24,433 nt of DNA, taken from the NCBI GenBank assembly GCA_002327405.1, contig DCVO01000099.1, forward strand, positions 1 through 24,433. The letters run 5' to 3'. Below are positions 6,888-15,154 of the stretch, piece by piece. Position 1 is the stretch's first letter. Each line of letters starts with the position of its first letter. Source of the DNA: Thiobacillus sp. UBA2186. GTDB lineage: Bacteria > Pseudomonadota > Gammaproteobacteria > Burkholderiales > Thiobacillaceae. The notes beneath the pieces are model-generated. The model searched no databases. It was given only the letters and a program-made list of their open reading frames with translations, and was not told the origin of the DNA. Both the position numbers and the translations under genes were made by a program.

Positions 6888-8528
6888 CTATTTCCACTTC
6901 AAGCGCTGGTAATGTGCGCACAATCCGTTGGTGGAGGAATCGTGCGAGGTGACGGTCTGGTCTTCGCCCAGTTCCTTGATCAGCGCGCTGGACAGGCGCT
7001 TGCCGATCTCCACGCCCCACTGGTCGAAGGCGTTGATGCTCCACAGCGTGCTTTGCACGAAGGTCTTGTGCTCGTACAGCGCGATCAGCCGGCCCAGGGT
7101 GCGCGGCGTGAGCTTCTGGTAAAGCATGGTGTTGGAAGGCTTGTTGCCGGGGAAGATCTTGTGCGGCAGCAAGAGGCGGATGGCGTCCTCGCTGGCACCC
7201 TCCGCTTTCAGTTCGGCCAGCGCTTCCGCCTCGCTCTTGCCGAGCATGAGCGCCTCGGACTGCGCGAAACAGTTGGCGACCAGCATCTGGTGCAGGCCTT
7301 CGAAGGGATGGCTGGTGACGGCGGCGAGCATGAAATCGGTGGGCACGAAACGCGTGCCCTGATGCAGCAACTGGAAGAAGGCGTGCTGGCCGTTCGATCC
7401 CGGCTCGCCCCATACGATTTCGCCGGTCGGGTAGTTGACCTTCTCGCCCAGGCGCGTCGTGCTCTTGCCGTTGGATTCCATGCACAGCTGCTGCAGGTAG
7501 GCGGGCAGCCGTGACAGGTGGATGTCGTAGGGGAAGACGGCATGGCTGGGCGCGTCCCAGAAGTGCTGGTACCAGATCGACAGCAGCGCCAGCGTGCCGG
7601 GGATGCTGACGAGCGGGTCGGCGCGGAAGTGCCCGTCCATGTCGCGCGCACCGGCAAGCAGTTCCTCGAACTGGTCCATGCCGACGTAAAGCGCGATGGG
7701 CAGGCCGATCGACGACCACATGGAATAGCGTCCGCCTACCCAGTCCCAGAACACGAACATGTTGGCAGGGTCGATGCCGAAAGCCTTGACCGCTTCCTCG
7801 TTGGTGGACACGGCGACAAAGTGGCGCGAAACCGCGAGTTCCGAGCCCAGGCGCTCGACCAACCAGCGCCGCGCGATCTTGGCGTTGGCCAGCGTTTCCA
7901 GGGTGGTGAAGGACTTGGAGGAAACGATGAACAGCGTGGTTTCCGGGTTCAGGTCGTCGAGCGTGTCGCCGACATGGTTGGGGTCGACGTTGGATACGAA
8001 ATGCATCTGGATGCGCGCGTTGCCGTAGGGCTTGAGCGCGCGGCAGGCCATCATGGGTCCGAGGTCGGAGCCGCCGATGCCGATGTTGACAATGTCGGTG
8101 ATGATCTTGCCGGTGTGGCCGCGCCACTTGCCTTCGCGCACGGCGTGGGTGAAGCGGTGCATCTGGCTCAGCACCTGCAGCACGCCCGGCATGACGTCGT
8201 GGCCGTCGACCAGGATGGGCTTCAAGGGGTCGTTGCGCAGCGCCACATGCAAAACCGCGCGGTTTTCCGTGAAGTTGATCTTCTCGCCGCTGAACATGGC
8301 CTCGGTCCAGGCCGGCAAGTTGGCCTCGCTGCCGAGCTGGCGCAACAGAGCCAGGGTTTCGTCGCTGATCAGATTTTTTGAATAGTCGAGCAGGAAGTCG
8401 TCCAGGCTGATGCTGTAGCGTTCGAACCGTGTCGGATCGGCCTTGAACAGCTCGCGCATGCGCACGCCTTCCCAGGTCTTGCGATGGGCCAGAAGCTTTT
8501 GCCAGGAGGGAAGTTCGGTCAGCAGCAT
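6888..8528 (-). CDS. pgi: Glucose-6-phosphate isomerase
   Basis: Interconverts glucose-6-phosphate and fructose-6-phosphate in the cytoplasm, feeding glycolysis, gluconeogenesis and glycogen synthesis. 546 residues, close to the 549 of E. coli Pgi. Signatures in order: NIGIGGSDLGP, VSSKSFTTLETL, GGRYSMWSSIGLP (active-site region), the LLHQGTRFVP stretch with the catalytic histidine region, and INAFDQWGVEIGKRLS carrying the catalytic lysine near the C terminus. The ATG at 8528 gives the standard N terminus MLLTELPSWQKL. The frame stays open upstream, but only as antisense-like sequence of glgB. The start lies two bases after the glgB stop, so glgB and pgi form an operon that can divert hexose phosphate into glycogen. 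Confidence 0.97.
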   Translation of the reverse strand: MLLTELPSWQKLLAHRKTWEGVRMRELFKADPTRFERYSISLDDFLLDYSKNLISDETLALLRQLGSEANLPAWTEAMFSGEKINFTENRAVLHVALRNDPLKPILVDGHDVMPGVLQVLSQMHRFTHAVREGKWRGHTGKIITDIVNIGIGGSDLGPMMACRALKPYGNARIQMHFVSNVDPNHVGDTLDDLNPETTLFIVSSKSFTTLETLANAKIARRWLVERLGSELAVSRHFVAVSTNEEAVKAFGIDPANMFVFWDWVGGRYSMWSSIGLPIALYVGMDQFEELLAGARDMDGHFRADPLVSIPGTLALLSIWYQHFWDAPSHAVFPYDIHLSRLPAYLQQLCMESNGKSTTRLGEKVNYPTGEIVWGEPGSNGQHAFFQLLHQGTRFVPTDFMLAAVTSHPFEGLHQMLVANCFAQSEALMLGKSEAEALAELKAEGASEDAIRLLLPHKIFPGNKPSNTMLYQKLTPRTLGRLIALYEHKTFVQSTLWSINAFDQWGVEIGKRLSSALIKELGEDQTVTSHDSSTNGLCAHYQRLKWK

Positions 8529-8530
8529 GT

Positions 8531-10708
8531 TCAAATCTTGAGCAATATTCCCGCCAGCGGGGGGAGGGTGAGCACAATCGAGTGGGGCTGTTCCATCCAG
8601 GGCTGGGGCTCGCTGTGCAAGCCACCGCCGTTGCCGGCATTGGAACCGCCGTATAAGGCCGAATCGGTATTGAGGATTTCCCGGTAATAGCCGGGTGAGG
8701 GCACGCCCACTCGATAGCCATGGCGGGGCACGGGGGTGAAATTCAGCACCACGATTGTGCATTGGCCGTCGGGGGCGCGGCGAAGAAAGCTGTAGACGGA
8801 ATGGTCGGCGTCATTGCAGTCCAGCCACTGGAACCCGGCATACTCGAAATCCAGGGTATGGAGCGCCGGATCATGCCGGTAGAGGCGGTTGAGGTCACGC
8901 GCCAGGCGCTGGATGCCGAGATGCCAGTCGATGCCGAGCAGGTCCCAGTCGAGTTCCCGGCCGACTTGCCATTCGCGCCCATGGCCGAATTCGTTGCCCA
9001 TGAAGTTGAGCTTCTTGCCCGGGCTGGCAAGCTGCCAGGTCAACAGCAGGCGCAGGTTGGCGAACTGCTGCCAGACATCGCCGGGCATCTTTGCGATCAG
9101 CGAACCCTTGCCGTGCACCACTTCGTCGTGCGACAACGGCAGGATGAAGTTTTCCGTATAGGCGTAGAGCTGGCCGAAGGTGAGCTGATCGTGGTGCCAG
9201 CGACGGTGTACCGGGTCTTCATGCATGTAGCGCAGGGTATCGTTCATCCAGCCCATGTTCCATTTCAGCGAAAACCCCAGCCCGCCCAGGTAGGCCGGGC
9301 GCGACACCATGGGCCAGGCGGTGGACTCCTCGGCGAAGGTCAGCGCGCCGGGGAACTCCTCGTGCACCATGACATTGAGCTCGCGCAGGAAATCGATGGC
9401 TTCCAGGTTCTCGCGCCCGCCGTACTGGTTGGGCAGCCATTCGCCGGGCTTGCGCGAATAGTCGAGATACAGCATGGAGGCGACCGCGTCCACGCGCAGG
9501 CCGTCGACATGGAATTCGGCCAGCCAGTAGTGCGCGCTCGCGAGCAGGAAATTCTTCACCTCGGCGCGGCCGTAGTTGAAGATGTGCGTGCCCCACTCCT
9601 GGTGGTAGCCGCGGCGCGGATCCTCGTGCTCATACAGCGCGGTGCCGTCGAAGCGCGCCAGCGCCCAGTCGTCCTGCGGGAAATGCGCCGGCACCCAGTC
9701 GAGGATGACGCCTATGCCCGCCTGATGGCAGGCGTCGACGAAGGCACGGAAATCGTCGGGCGTGCCGTAGCGGCTGGTGGGCGCGAAATAGCCGGTGGTC
9801 TGGTAGCCCCAGGACTCGTCCAGCGGATGCTCGGATACCGGCAGCAGTTCCACATGGGTGTAGCCCATGTCCTGCAGATAGGGGATGAGGGCGTCGGCGA
9901 ACTCGCGGTAGGTATAGAAGCGCCCGTCCGGGTGGCGGCGCCAGCTGCCAGGATGCACTTCGTAAACATTGATGGGCGCATGCAGCCAGTCCCAGTGCTT
10001 GCGGCCTTCCAGCCACGCGCCATCCTGCCAGGCGTGATTCCCGGGCGCACAGACCTTGGGTGCCGTGTCCGGACGGCGCTCGAACCAGCGCGCGTAAGGG
10101 TCGGCCTTGACCAGCACCTGGCCGCTGGCGCGGTTGCGGATCTCGAACTTGTAATGCATGCCCGGCTGGACGCCGGGCAGGAACAGTTCCCACACGCCGG
10201 AACTGCCGCGCGAGCGCATGGGGTGCAGGCGGCCGTCCCAGTGGTTGAAATCGCCCACGACGGAGACCCGCTCGGCATTGGGCGCCCAGGTCGCAAATTG
10301 TACGCCTTCGACCCCGTTCACCCTGGCCGGCTGGGCGCCCAGCATGTTGTAGGCCTGGAGCAGGCGGCCTTCGCTGAACAAATACAAATCATGTTCCGAC
10401 AGCAGCGGGGGAAAGCAATAAGGGTCGTGGCGCTCATGGCTGGCATGGGCATTGCTGCTGCGTATGCGGTAGGGAAGCTCCGGCGCGGCCTGTCCATGCC
10501 ATTCGAACAGGCCGCGTGCGTCGATTTTTTCCATTCGCCCATGGCCGACGATTTCGACGCTGTCGGCATAAGGGTCGAACACGCGCACGACATGGCCTTC
10601 CGGGCCGGGATGCCAGCCGAGGAACCCGAAGGGGTCGTGGCTACGGCCGGCGGCCAGGTCGAGCAATCGGGGATCGACAGAAGCGCTTAACATATTTTTT
10701 CGATTCAC
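8531..10708 (-). CDS. glgB: 1,4-alpha-glucan branching enzyme
   Basis: GH13 branching enzyme that makes alpha-1,6 branches in glycogen. 725 residues, like the 728 of E. coli GlgB. There is an N-terminal region with DPFGFLGWHP, then a CBM48 domain (WAPNAERVSVVGDFNHWDGR), then the catalytic barrel. Active-site segments are present: YTHVELLPVSEHP, VDGLRVDAVASMLYLDY (nucleophile Asp), FAEESTAWP (acid/base Glu) and LSHDEVVHGKGSL (transition-state Asp). A C-terminal all-beta domain ends in LPPLAGILLKI. The start is taken as GTG at 10708, with AGG just upstream but unusually close; an ATG five codons later (10693) is an alternative. It is the first gene of glgB-pgi and divergent from glgC, with 48 bases between starts. 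Confidence 0.97.
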   Translation of the reverse strand: MNRKNMLSASVDPRLLDLAAGRSHDPFGFLGWHPGPEGHVVRVFDPYADSVEIVGHGRMEKIDARGLFEWHGQAAPELPYRIRSSNAHASHERHDPYCFPPLLSEHDLYLFSEGRLLQAYNMLGAQPARVNGVEGVQFATWAPNAERVSVVGDFNHWDGRLHPMRSRGSSGVWELFLPGVQPGMHYKFEIRNRASGQVLVKADPYARWFERRPDTAPKVCAPGNHAWQDGAWLEGRKHWDWLHAPINVYEVHPGSWRRHPDGRFYTYREFADALIPYLQDMGYTHVELLPVSEHPLDESWGYQTTGYFAPTSRYGTPDDFRAFVDACHQAGIGVILDWVPAHFPQDDWALARFDGTALYEHEDPRRGYHQEWGTHIFNYGRAEVKNFLLASAHYWLAEFHVDGLRVDAVASMLYLDYSRKPGEWLPNQYGGRENLEAIDFLRELNVMVHEEFPGALTFAEESTAWPMVSRPAYLGGLGFSLKWNMGWMNDTLRYMHEDPVHRRWHHDQLTFGQLYAYTENFILPLSHDEVVHGKGSLIAKMPGDVWQQFANLRLLLTWQLASPGKKLNFMGNEFGHGREWQVGRELDWDLLGIDWHLGIQRLARDLNRLYRHDPALHTLDFEYAGFQWLDCNDADHSVYSFLRRAPDGQCTIVVLNFTPVPRHGYRVGVPSPGYYREILNTDSALYGGSNAGNGGGLHSEPQPWMEQPHSIVLTLPPLAGILLKI

Positions 10709-10756
10709 AGCCTATCATAAGAATATGAATGCTCATCGCGAAAAGAAAGGCAAGTC
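10709..10756. promoter_or_regulatory. Short divergent region between glgB and glgC
   Basis: Only 48 bases separate the glgB GTG from the glgC ATG. AAAGGC upstream of the glgC ATG is a usable ribosome binding site. TATCAT-like and TATGAA-like AT-rich hexamers occur, but no well-spaced -35 partner could be assigned on either strand. Any promoter for one gene must therefore reach into the coding start of the other, allowing coordinated control of the two transcripts. Confidence 0.35.
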
Positions 10757-12040
10757 ATGCGAAATCCGCTAGGCAATGAACCTCGATTCGTCAGTTTGTT
10801 GACCAAAAAAACCGTCGCGCTCATCCTGGCGGGAGGTCGCGGCTCAAGGCTGATGCAGATGACCGACTGGCGCGCCAAGCCGGCAGTGCCTTTCGGCGGC
10901 AAGTTCCGCATCATCGATTTTCCCCTGTCCAATTGCCTCAATTCCGGCATTCGCCGCGTCGGCGTGCTCACCCAATACAAGGCGCACAGCCTGATCAAGC
11001 ATATCCAGCGCGGCTGGGGTTTTCTGCGCGGCGAGTTCAACGAGTTCATCGAACTGCTGCCGGCGCAGCAGCGCATCGAGGCCGACTGGTACAAGGGCAC
11101 GGCGGACGCGGTGTTCCAGAACATGGACATCATCCGCAAGTACGATCCCGAGTATGTGCTGGTCCTGGCCGGCGATCACGTTTACAAGATGGATTACGGC
11201 GAAATGCTGGCCAGCCATGCCAGGCATGAAGCCGACATGACGGTTGCCTGCCTGGAAGTGCCGCTGGATCAGGCCAAGGCATTCGGCGTGATGGCGGTGG
11301 ACGAAAATGCGCGCGTGGTCGAATTCATGGAAAAGCCTGACAATCCTCCACCCATGCCGGGGCGCCCGGATCGCGCCCTGGCCAGCATGGGCATCTACAT
11401 CTTCAACGCCAGATTTCTTTACGAACAGCTTATCCGCGATGCCGATGACCGCCATTCCGAGCATGATTTCGGCAAGAACCTGATTCCCTACATGGTGCCG
11501 CGCTATCACGTGGTTGCCCACCGCTTTTCCGAGAGTTGCGTGGGCAGCGAGGGGGCTGAACCCTACTGGCGCGATGTGGGGACCGTGGATGCTTTCTGGG
11601 AGGCCAATATCGACCTTGCAGGCGTGACCCCGGACCTGAATCTTTACGACAAGAACTGGCCGATCTGGACGCATCAGGAACAGTTGCCGCCGGCGAAGTT
11701 CGTGTTCGACGACGATGACCGCCGCGGCATGGCCACCGATTCCATGGTTTCGGGCGGATGCGTCATTTCGGGCGCGACGGTTCGCCATTCCGTGCTGTTT
11801 TCCAACGTCAAGGTGCACAGCTATGCCGTGCTCGAAGATGCCGTTGTGTTGCCGGACGTGATGATCGGCCGCCACGCCCGGCTCAGGAAAGTGGTGATCG
11901 ACAAGGGCTGCGTCATACCCGAGGGCCTGGAAGTCGGTTCCGACCGGGAGCGCGATGCCAAGTCGTTTTACGTTTCCCCCGGCGGCGTGACCATGATCAC
12001 GCCCGAGATGCTGGGGCAGCATATCCATTACGTCAGATGA
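10757..12040 (+). CDS. glgC: Glucose-1-phosphate adenylyltransferase (ADP-glucose pyrophosphorylase)
   Basis: Makes ADP-glucose from glucose-1-phosphate and ATP, the committed step of glycogen synthesis. 427 residues, the typical bacterial GlgC length. The nucleotidyltransferase signature LAGGRGSRL is at residues 24-32, followed by KPAVPFGGKFRIIDFPLSNC. The AGDHVYKMDY stretch has Asp140, the catalytic metal site. FMEKPD, SMGIYIFN and YWRDVGTVDAFWEAN (sugar-phosphate site) follow. The C-terminal left-handed beta helix (about 310-415) has the hexapeptide-like repeats SGATVRHSVLFSNVKV and ends in a region that binds allosteric sugar phosphates in the family. Its TGA overlaps the ATG of the GH57 gene by four bases. 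No glgA lies next to it. Confidence 0.97.
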   Translation: MRNPLGNEPRFVSLLTKKTVALILAGGRGSRLMQMTDWRAKPAVPFGGKFRIIDFPLSNCLNSGIRRVGVLTQYKAHSLIKHIQRGWGFLRGEFNEFIELLPAQQRIEADWYKGTADAVFQNMDIIRKYDPEYVLVLAGDHVYKMDYGEMLASHARHEADMTVACLEVPLDQAKAFGVMAVDENARVVEFMEKPDNPPPMPGRPDRALASMGIYIFNARFLYEQLIRDADDRHSEHDFGKNLIPYMVPRYHVVAHRFSESCVGSEGAEPYWRDVGTVDAFWEANIDLAGVTPDLNLYDKNWPIWTHQEQLPPAKFVFDDDDRRGMATDSMVSGGCVISGATVRHSVLFSNVKVHSYAVLEDAVVLPDVMIGRHARLRKVVIDKGCVIPEGLEVGSDRERDAKSFYVSPGGVTMITPEMLGQHIHYVR

Positions 12041-13749
12041 GCGACGACAAGAACGTGACCAAGCTGCATCTCATCCTGTGCTGGCACATGCACCAGCCGG
12101 ATTACCGCGACTCCGAAACCGGCGAGTTCCGCCTGCCGTGGACCTACCTGCATGCGCTCAAGGATTATTCGGACATGGCGGCGCATGTCGAGGCGGAGCC
12201 GCGCGCGCGCGCAGTGTTCAATTTCGTGCCGGTGCTGCTCGACCAGCTCGAGGATTACGCCGAGCAGTTTGCCAGCGGCCGTTACCGCGACCCCTTGTTG
12301 AGGCTGTTGGCGCGCGCGAGCTACGATGAACTGGCAAGGAACGAGCGGGATTTCATTTTCGAATGCGGCTTTCGTCTCGGGCACGAGCAGATGGTGGCGC
12401 CTTACCCCTACTACAAGCGCCTGCACGAACTGTACGACCAGGCGGAAAAATTCGGCGGCAGGGGACTGGATTATCTTTCCGGGCAGTATCTCGCCGATCT
12501 GCTGGTCTGGTATCACCTGGTCTGGATAGGCGAGACCATCTGCCGAAGCGATCCGCTTCCCGTGAGGCTGATGGCCAAGGGGGAGGGCTTCGATCTCGAT
12601 GATCGCAAGGCGCTGTTGGAACTGCTGGCGCGCGTGATCGGCGGCCTGATCCCGCGTTATCGGGCGCTGGCCGAGTCGGGGCGCATAGAAATTTCCTCAA
12701 CCCCGCACACCCATCCCATCGCGCCGCTCCTGATCGATTTCCAGTCCGCCCGCGAAGCCTGGCCGGAAGCCGTGCTGCCTCGCGCCCATCACTATCCCGG
12801 CGGCGCCGGCCGCGTCGCCGTGCACATCCGCTCGGCCATCGAATCGCACACGCGCCGCTTCGGGCAGGCGCCGGCCGGCATCTGGCCGGCGGAGGGAGGC
12901 ATATCGGATGCCGTCGTCAGGCAGCTTGATCAGGCTGGCGTGAAATGGACGGCGAGCGGCGGCGCAGTGCTCGCGAACAGCCTCAAGCAGGCGGGCATCA
13001 AGACGGGGGTGGCCGTAAAGTACCTCCATCGGCCGTATCGCATCGACGGGCCGGAGAACCGGACGGTTTGCTTTTTCCGCGACGACAAGCTTTCCGACCT
13101 GATCGGCTTCGAATTTTCCAAATGGCATGGCGCCGATGCCGTGGCGCATTTCGTTGCCGAACTGGAGCGGATCCACAAGGAAGCCGGCGAGGAAGAGGTT
13201 GTGGTTTCGGTGATTCTCGACGGCGAGAATGCCTGGGAGTACTACCCCTACAACGGTTTTTATTTCCTGTCCGGACTGTATTCGGCGCTGGCCGTGCACC
13301 CTTTCATACGCATGACCACGTTCAGCGAATATCTGGCCGGCGTGAAGGAGCAGCAGATCGGCAGCCTGCCTGGCCTGACCGCGGGCAGCTGGGTATATGG
13401 AACATTTTCCACCTGGATCGGCGACCCGGCCAAGAACGCGGCCTGGGACCTGCTGTGCGACGCCAAGCGCACCCTGGACAAGATCGATGCGTCCGGCGCG
13501 CTCGATGCCCAAGCGCGCGAAGCGGCTTTCCGGCAACTGGCGGTGTGCGAAAGCTCCGATTGGTTCTGGTGGTTCGGCGACTACAATCCCGGCCGCGCCG
13601 TCGCCAGTTTCGACAAGCTGTACCGCGAGAATCTCAAGCGCCTGTATGCGCTGATCGGCGTGACGCCTCCGGCGCAGCTCGATCAACCCATCTGCCGCGG
13701 CGAAGGCAGGGAAGCGGAAGCCGGCGGTACCATGCGGCGGTCGACGTGA
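12037..13749 (+). CDS. Glycoside hydrolase family 57 protein
   Basis: A 570-residue cytoplasmic GH57 enzyme acting on alpha-glucan (family activities include alpha-amylase, 4-alpha-glucanotransferase, branching and amylopullulanase). Conserved regions are present: HMHQP at 17-21; SSTPHTHPIAPLLID; GIWPAEGGIS with Glu286 as expected nucleophile; ILDGENAWEYYP with Asp395 as expected acid/base; and a late ESSDWFWWFGDYNPG region. No signal peptide is seen, so it likely works on internal glycogen. The ATG at 12037 overlaps the glgC stop by four bases, so co-expression is expected. The reading frame is open far upstream inside glgC but only as a shadow. The exact activity (debranching, glucan transfer or branching) cannot be decided from sequence. 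Confidence 0.93.
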   Translation: MSDDKNVTKLHLILCWHMHQPDYRDSETGEFRLPWTYLHALKDYSDMAAHVEAEPRARAVFNFVPVLLDQLEDYAEQFASGRYRDPLLRLLARASYDELARNERDFIFECGFRLGHEQMVAPYPYYKRLHELYDQAEKFGGRGLDYLSGQYLADLLVWYHLVWIGETICRSDPLPVRLMAKGEGFDLDDRKALLELLARVIGGLIPRYRALAESGRIEISSTPHTHPIAPLLIDFQSAREAWPEAVLPRAHHYPGGAGRVAVHIRSAIESHTRRFGQAPAGIWPAEGGISDAVVRQLDQAGVKWTASGGAVLANSLKQAGIKTGVAVKYLHRPYRIDGPENRTVCFFRDDKLSDLIGFEFSKWHGADAVAHFVAELERIHKEAGEEEVVVSVILDGENAWEYYPYNGFYFLSGLYSALAVHPFIRMTTFSEYLAGVKEQQIGSLPGLTAGSWVYGTFSTWIGDPAKNAAWDLLCDAKRTLDKIDASGALDAQAREAAFRQLAVCESSDWFWWFGDYNPGRAVASFDKLYRENLKRLYALIGVTPPAQLDQPICRGEGREAEAGGTMRRST

Positions 13750-13806
13750 GAGCGTGAGGCGTGAGGCGTATACCCTGATCCTTAGCCTTCACCCTTCACC
13801 CTTTTT
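13750..13806. repeat. Imperfect inverted heptad repeat region
   Basis: The left part (13752-13770) contains two GCGTGAG heptads; the right part (13777-13805) contains two CCTTCAC heptads followed by a pyrimidine run. The two halves can pair imperfectly, as GTGAGGC is similar to the reverse of CCTTCAC. This follows directly after the GH57 stop and precedes the slpA ribosome binding site, so it is the only non-coding segment there. Related heptads recur at 23799-23826. Confidence 0.5.
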
Positions 13807-13842
13807 CCGGGACAATGCTGGCTCTTATCCAGGAGTTCGCAA

Positions 13843-14334
13843 ATGAGTCATCAGGTTGTCCAGTCCGGGCTGGTTGTCTACATCACCTATTCCATCCTCG
13901 ATCAGGCCGGCAACGTCGTCGAGCAGCACGATCTGCCCGTGGGCTATGTCCAGGGCGCGAACAGCGGCCTGCTCCCCAGCATCGAATCCGCGCTGGTGGG
14001 GAAAAAAGTCGGCGACCGGGTGGAAGTGACGCTGGCGCCGCAGGATGCTTTCGGCGAACGCGACCCGGATCTCTCCTTCACCGATGATGTCGACAACGTG
14101 CCGCCGCAGTTCCGCCATGTAGGCGCGCAGGTGCAGATGGCCAACGAGGCGGGCGAGACCAAGACCTTTTACGTGACCAGCATCGAGGACGGCAAGCTGA
14201 CCGTGGACGGCAATCATCCGCTGGCCGGGCAGAATGCGATTTGCGCGGTGGACATCATGAATATCCGCGAAGCCACGGCGGAGGAACTGGCCAGCGGCAT
14301 GGCGGCGGATTCCGCGCCGCCGCAACTGCACTGA
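13843..14334 (+). CDS. slpA: FKBP-type peptidyl-prolyl isomerase, SlyD-like
   Basis: A 163-residue cytoplasmic peptidyl-prolyl cis-trans isomerase or chaperone of the SlyD/SlpA group. The FKBP core at the N terminus shows SGLVVYITYSILDQAGNVVEQ and SGLLPSIESALVGKKVGDRVEVTLAPQDAFGERDPDL. An inserted chaperone (IF) region around 75-130 contains VPPQFRHVGAQVQM and KTFYVTSIEDGKLTVDGNHPLAGQN. The DGNHPLAGQ loop is characteristic of SlyD-like proteins, and the tail has few metal-binding residues, so it is closer to SlpA than to histidine-rich SlyD. It has an AGGAG site 8 bases before the ATG. It stands alone, with its own heptad-repeat leader and a downstream inverted repeat plus terminator. Confidence 0.9.
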   Translation: MSHQVVQSGLVVYITYSILDQAGNVVEQHDLPVGYVQGANSGLLPSIESALVGKKVGDRVEVTLAPQDAFGERDPDLSFTDDVDNVPPQFRHVGAQVQMANEAGETKTFYVTSIEDGKLTVDGNHPLAGQNAICAVDIMNIREATAEELASGMAADSAPPQLH

Positions 14335-14362
14335 TAACAAAAATACGGAGAAAAACTGCTTG

Positions 14363-14432
14363 AACAAAGAGGACAGGAGGACAAGAGAAACAGCAATAAG
14401 TCGCTTTACTCCTGTCCTCTTGTCCTCTTTGT
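14363..14432. repeat. Octad inverted repeat copy 1 (GAGGACA family)
   Basis: The left arm at 14363-14387 is built of RGAGGACA-type octads, with AGAGGACA repeated as GGAGGACA. The right arm at 14409-14432 is nearly its reverse complement: in the 24-base alignment 22 positions match, one more is a possible G-U pair, and one is an A-C mismatch. The arms enclose a 21-base loop. A closely related copy sits at 22312-22373. There is no coding content. It lies 28 bases after slpA and before the shared terminator. Confidence 0.7.
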
Positions 14433-14487
14433 AAGAGAATGGGGGACTCTGTTGTCTTTTCTCCCTCTGAGTGAACACTTTTTCATT

Positions 14488-14525
14488 GCAACAAAAAAGC
14501 CGGGTTTCCCCGGCTTTTTTGTTGC
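14488..14525. terminator. Bidirectional intrinsic terminator between slpA and SCP2 gene
   Basis: Long perfect stem (about 17 base pairs, including the GCCGGG/CCCGGC core) with a short T-rich loop and A6/T6 runs in each arm, so a U-tract follows the core hairpin in both directions. It is placed between the convergent ends of the slpA gene (plus) and the SCP2-domain gene (minus, stop at 14539), so it should serve both. Confidence 0.9.
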
Positions 14526-14538
14526 GTATGCCTCGAAA

Positions 14539-15048
14539 TTACTTGGGACAGGCCTGGTCGGACGGAATCTTGCCGGGCAGGCGCAGGAAAGCCTCGAACG
14601 GGCCCATCACGCTCATGGCTTCCATCTTGGGTCCGGTGAATTTCAGTCGCCCGAACATCATCGCGCGCATGGGGCCGTATTCGCCGGCGCCCATTTCGTT
14701 CCAGCGCTGGGTGGTGGCATGCATCAGGTAATCCACGTCGTCGTCGATGGCAGCGGTCTGCTGCTTGCCGCCATACACGCACATGGCCTTGTCGTCCTTG
14801 GACATGATTTTCATCTCGGTGATGTACTTGTCGCCGCAATCGGTGCGGTACATCTGGATGATCTTGTATCCGCGGCCCTTGTCGTTCTTGATCCAGTCGC
14901 CGGCCAGGCCCTCGGACAGGTTGGCGTCCTTGTTCCAGGCATCGCAGGCCTGGGCGGTCCATTCGGCCGACATCAGGGCAGGGGCGGCCTGGGCGCCGGC
15001 GGAGGAAATCGCCAGCAGGCTGGCTGCCAGAAGGGAAAGTTTGTTCAC
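14539..15048 (-). CDS. Secreted SCP2 sterol-binding domain protein
   Basis: 169 residues with a signal peptide (MNKLSLLAASLLAISSAGAQ, cleavage after AQA). The mature region looks like a periplasmic SCP2 (sterol carrier protein 2)-type lipid-binding domain: a core with YKIIQMYRTDCGDKYITEMKI, then KAMCVYGG, then RWNEMGAGEYGPMRAMMFGRL and KFTGPKMEAMSVMGPFEAFL. These last segments match the usual ligand-cavity helix and strand pattern. Lipid or other hydrophobic binding is inferred from family. The start is GTG at 15048, supported by a strong AAGGAGG site nine bases upstream. It is single-gene, with a promoter candidate just upstream and the bidirectional terminator downstream. Four cysteines remain in the mature protein, so disulfides in the periplasm are possible. 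Confidence 0.82.
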   Translation of the reverse strand: MNKLSLLAASLLAISSAGAQAAPALMSAEWTAQACDAWNKDANLSEGLAGDWIKNDKGRGYKIIQMYRTDCGDKYITEMKIMSKDDKAMCVYGGKQQTAAIDDDVDYLMHATTQRWNEMGAGEYGPMRAMMFGRLKFTGPKMEAMSVMGPFEAFLRLPGKIPSDQACPK

Positions 15049-15071
15049 GGGTGCTGCCTCCTTTTTGTGTA

Positions 15072-15100
15072 GTAATAAGAAAATGTCATGCAGGTCGCAA
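15072..15100 (-). promoter_or_regulatory. Candidate promoter for the SCP2-domain gene
   Basis: On the minus strand TTGCGA (15095-15100) and TATTAC (15072-15077) are separated by 17 bases, each matching four of six consensus bases. A perfect TTGACA at 15122-15127 also exists, but its -10 partner (TACCTT) is poor. Choosing between these two is uncertain. Confidence 0.3.
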
Positions 15101-15154
15101 GGTAAGCGCCGGCAAGGGACTTGTCAATGATTGACGACGAGGAAACCAGGGCTG

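Noticed and set aside
8529..8762. N-terminal extension of pgi to 8762
   Set aside because: The extra 78 residues are out-of-frame glgB sequence; the ATG at 8528 gives the standard Pgi N terminus.
8720..10690. 656-codon plus-strand open frame
   Set aside because: Complete antisense overlap with the well-supported glgB gene and no recognisable motif; a GC-rich shadow.
14363..14432. Octad repeats as a CRISPR array
   Set aside because: No regularly spaced identical repeats with unique spacers; the units are adjacent 8-base repeats in inverted arms and no cas genes are near.
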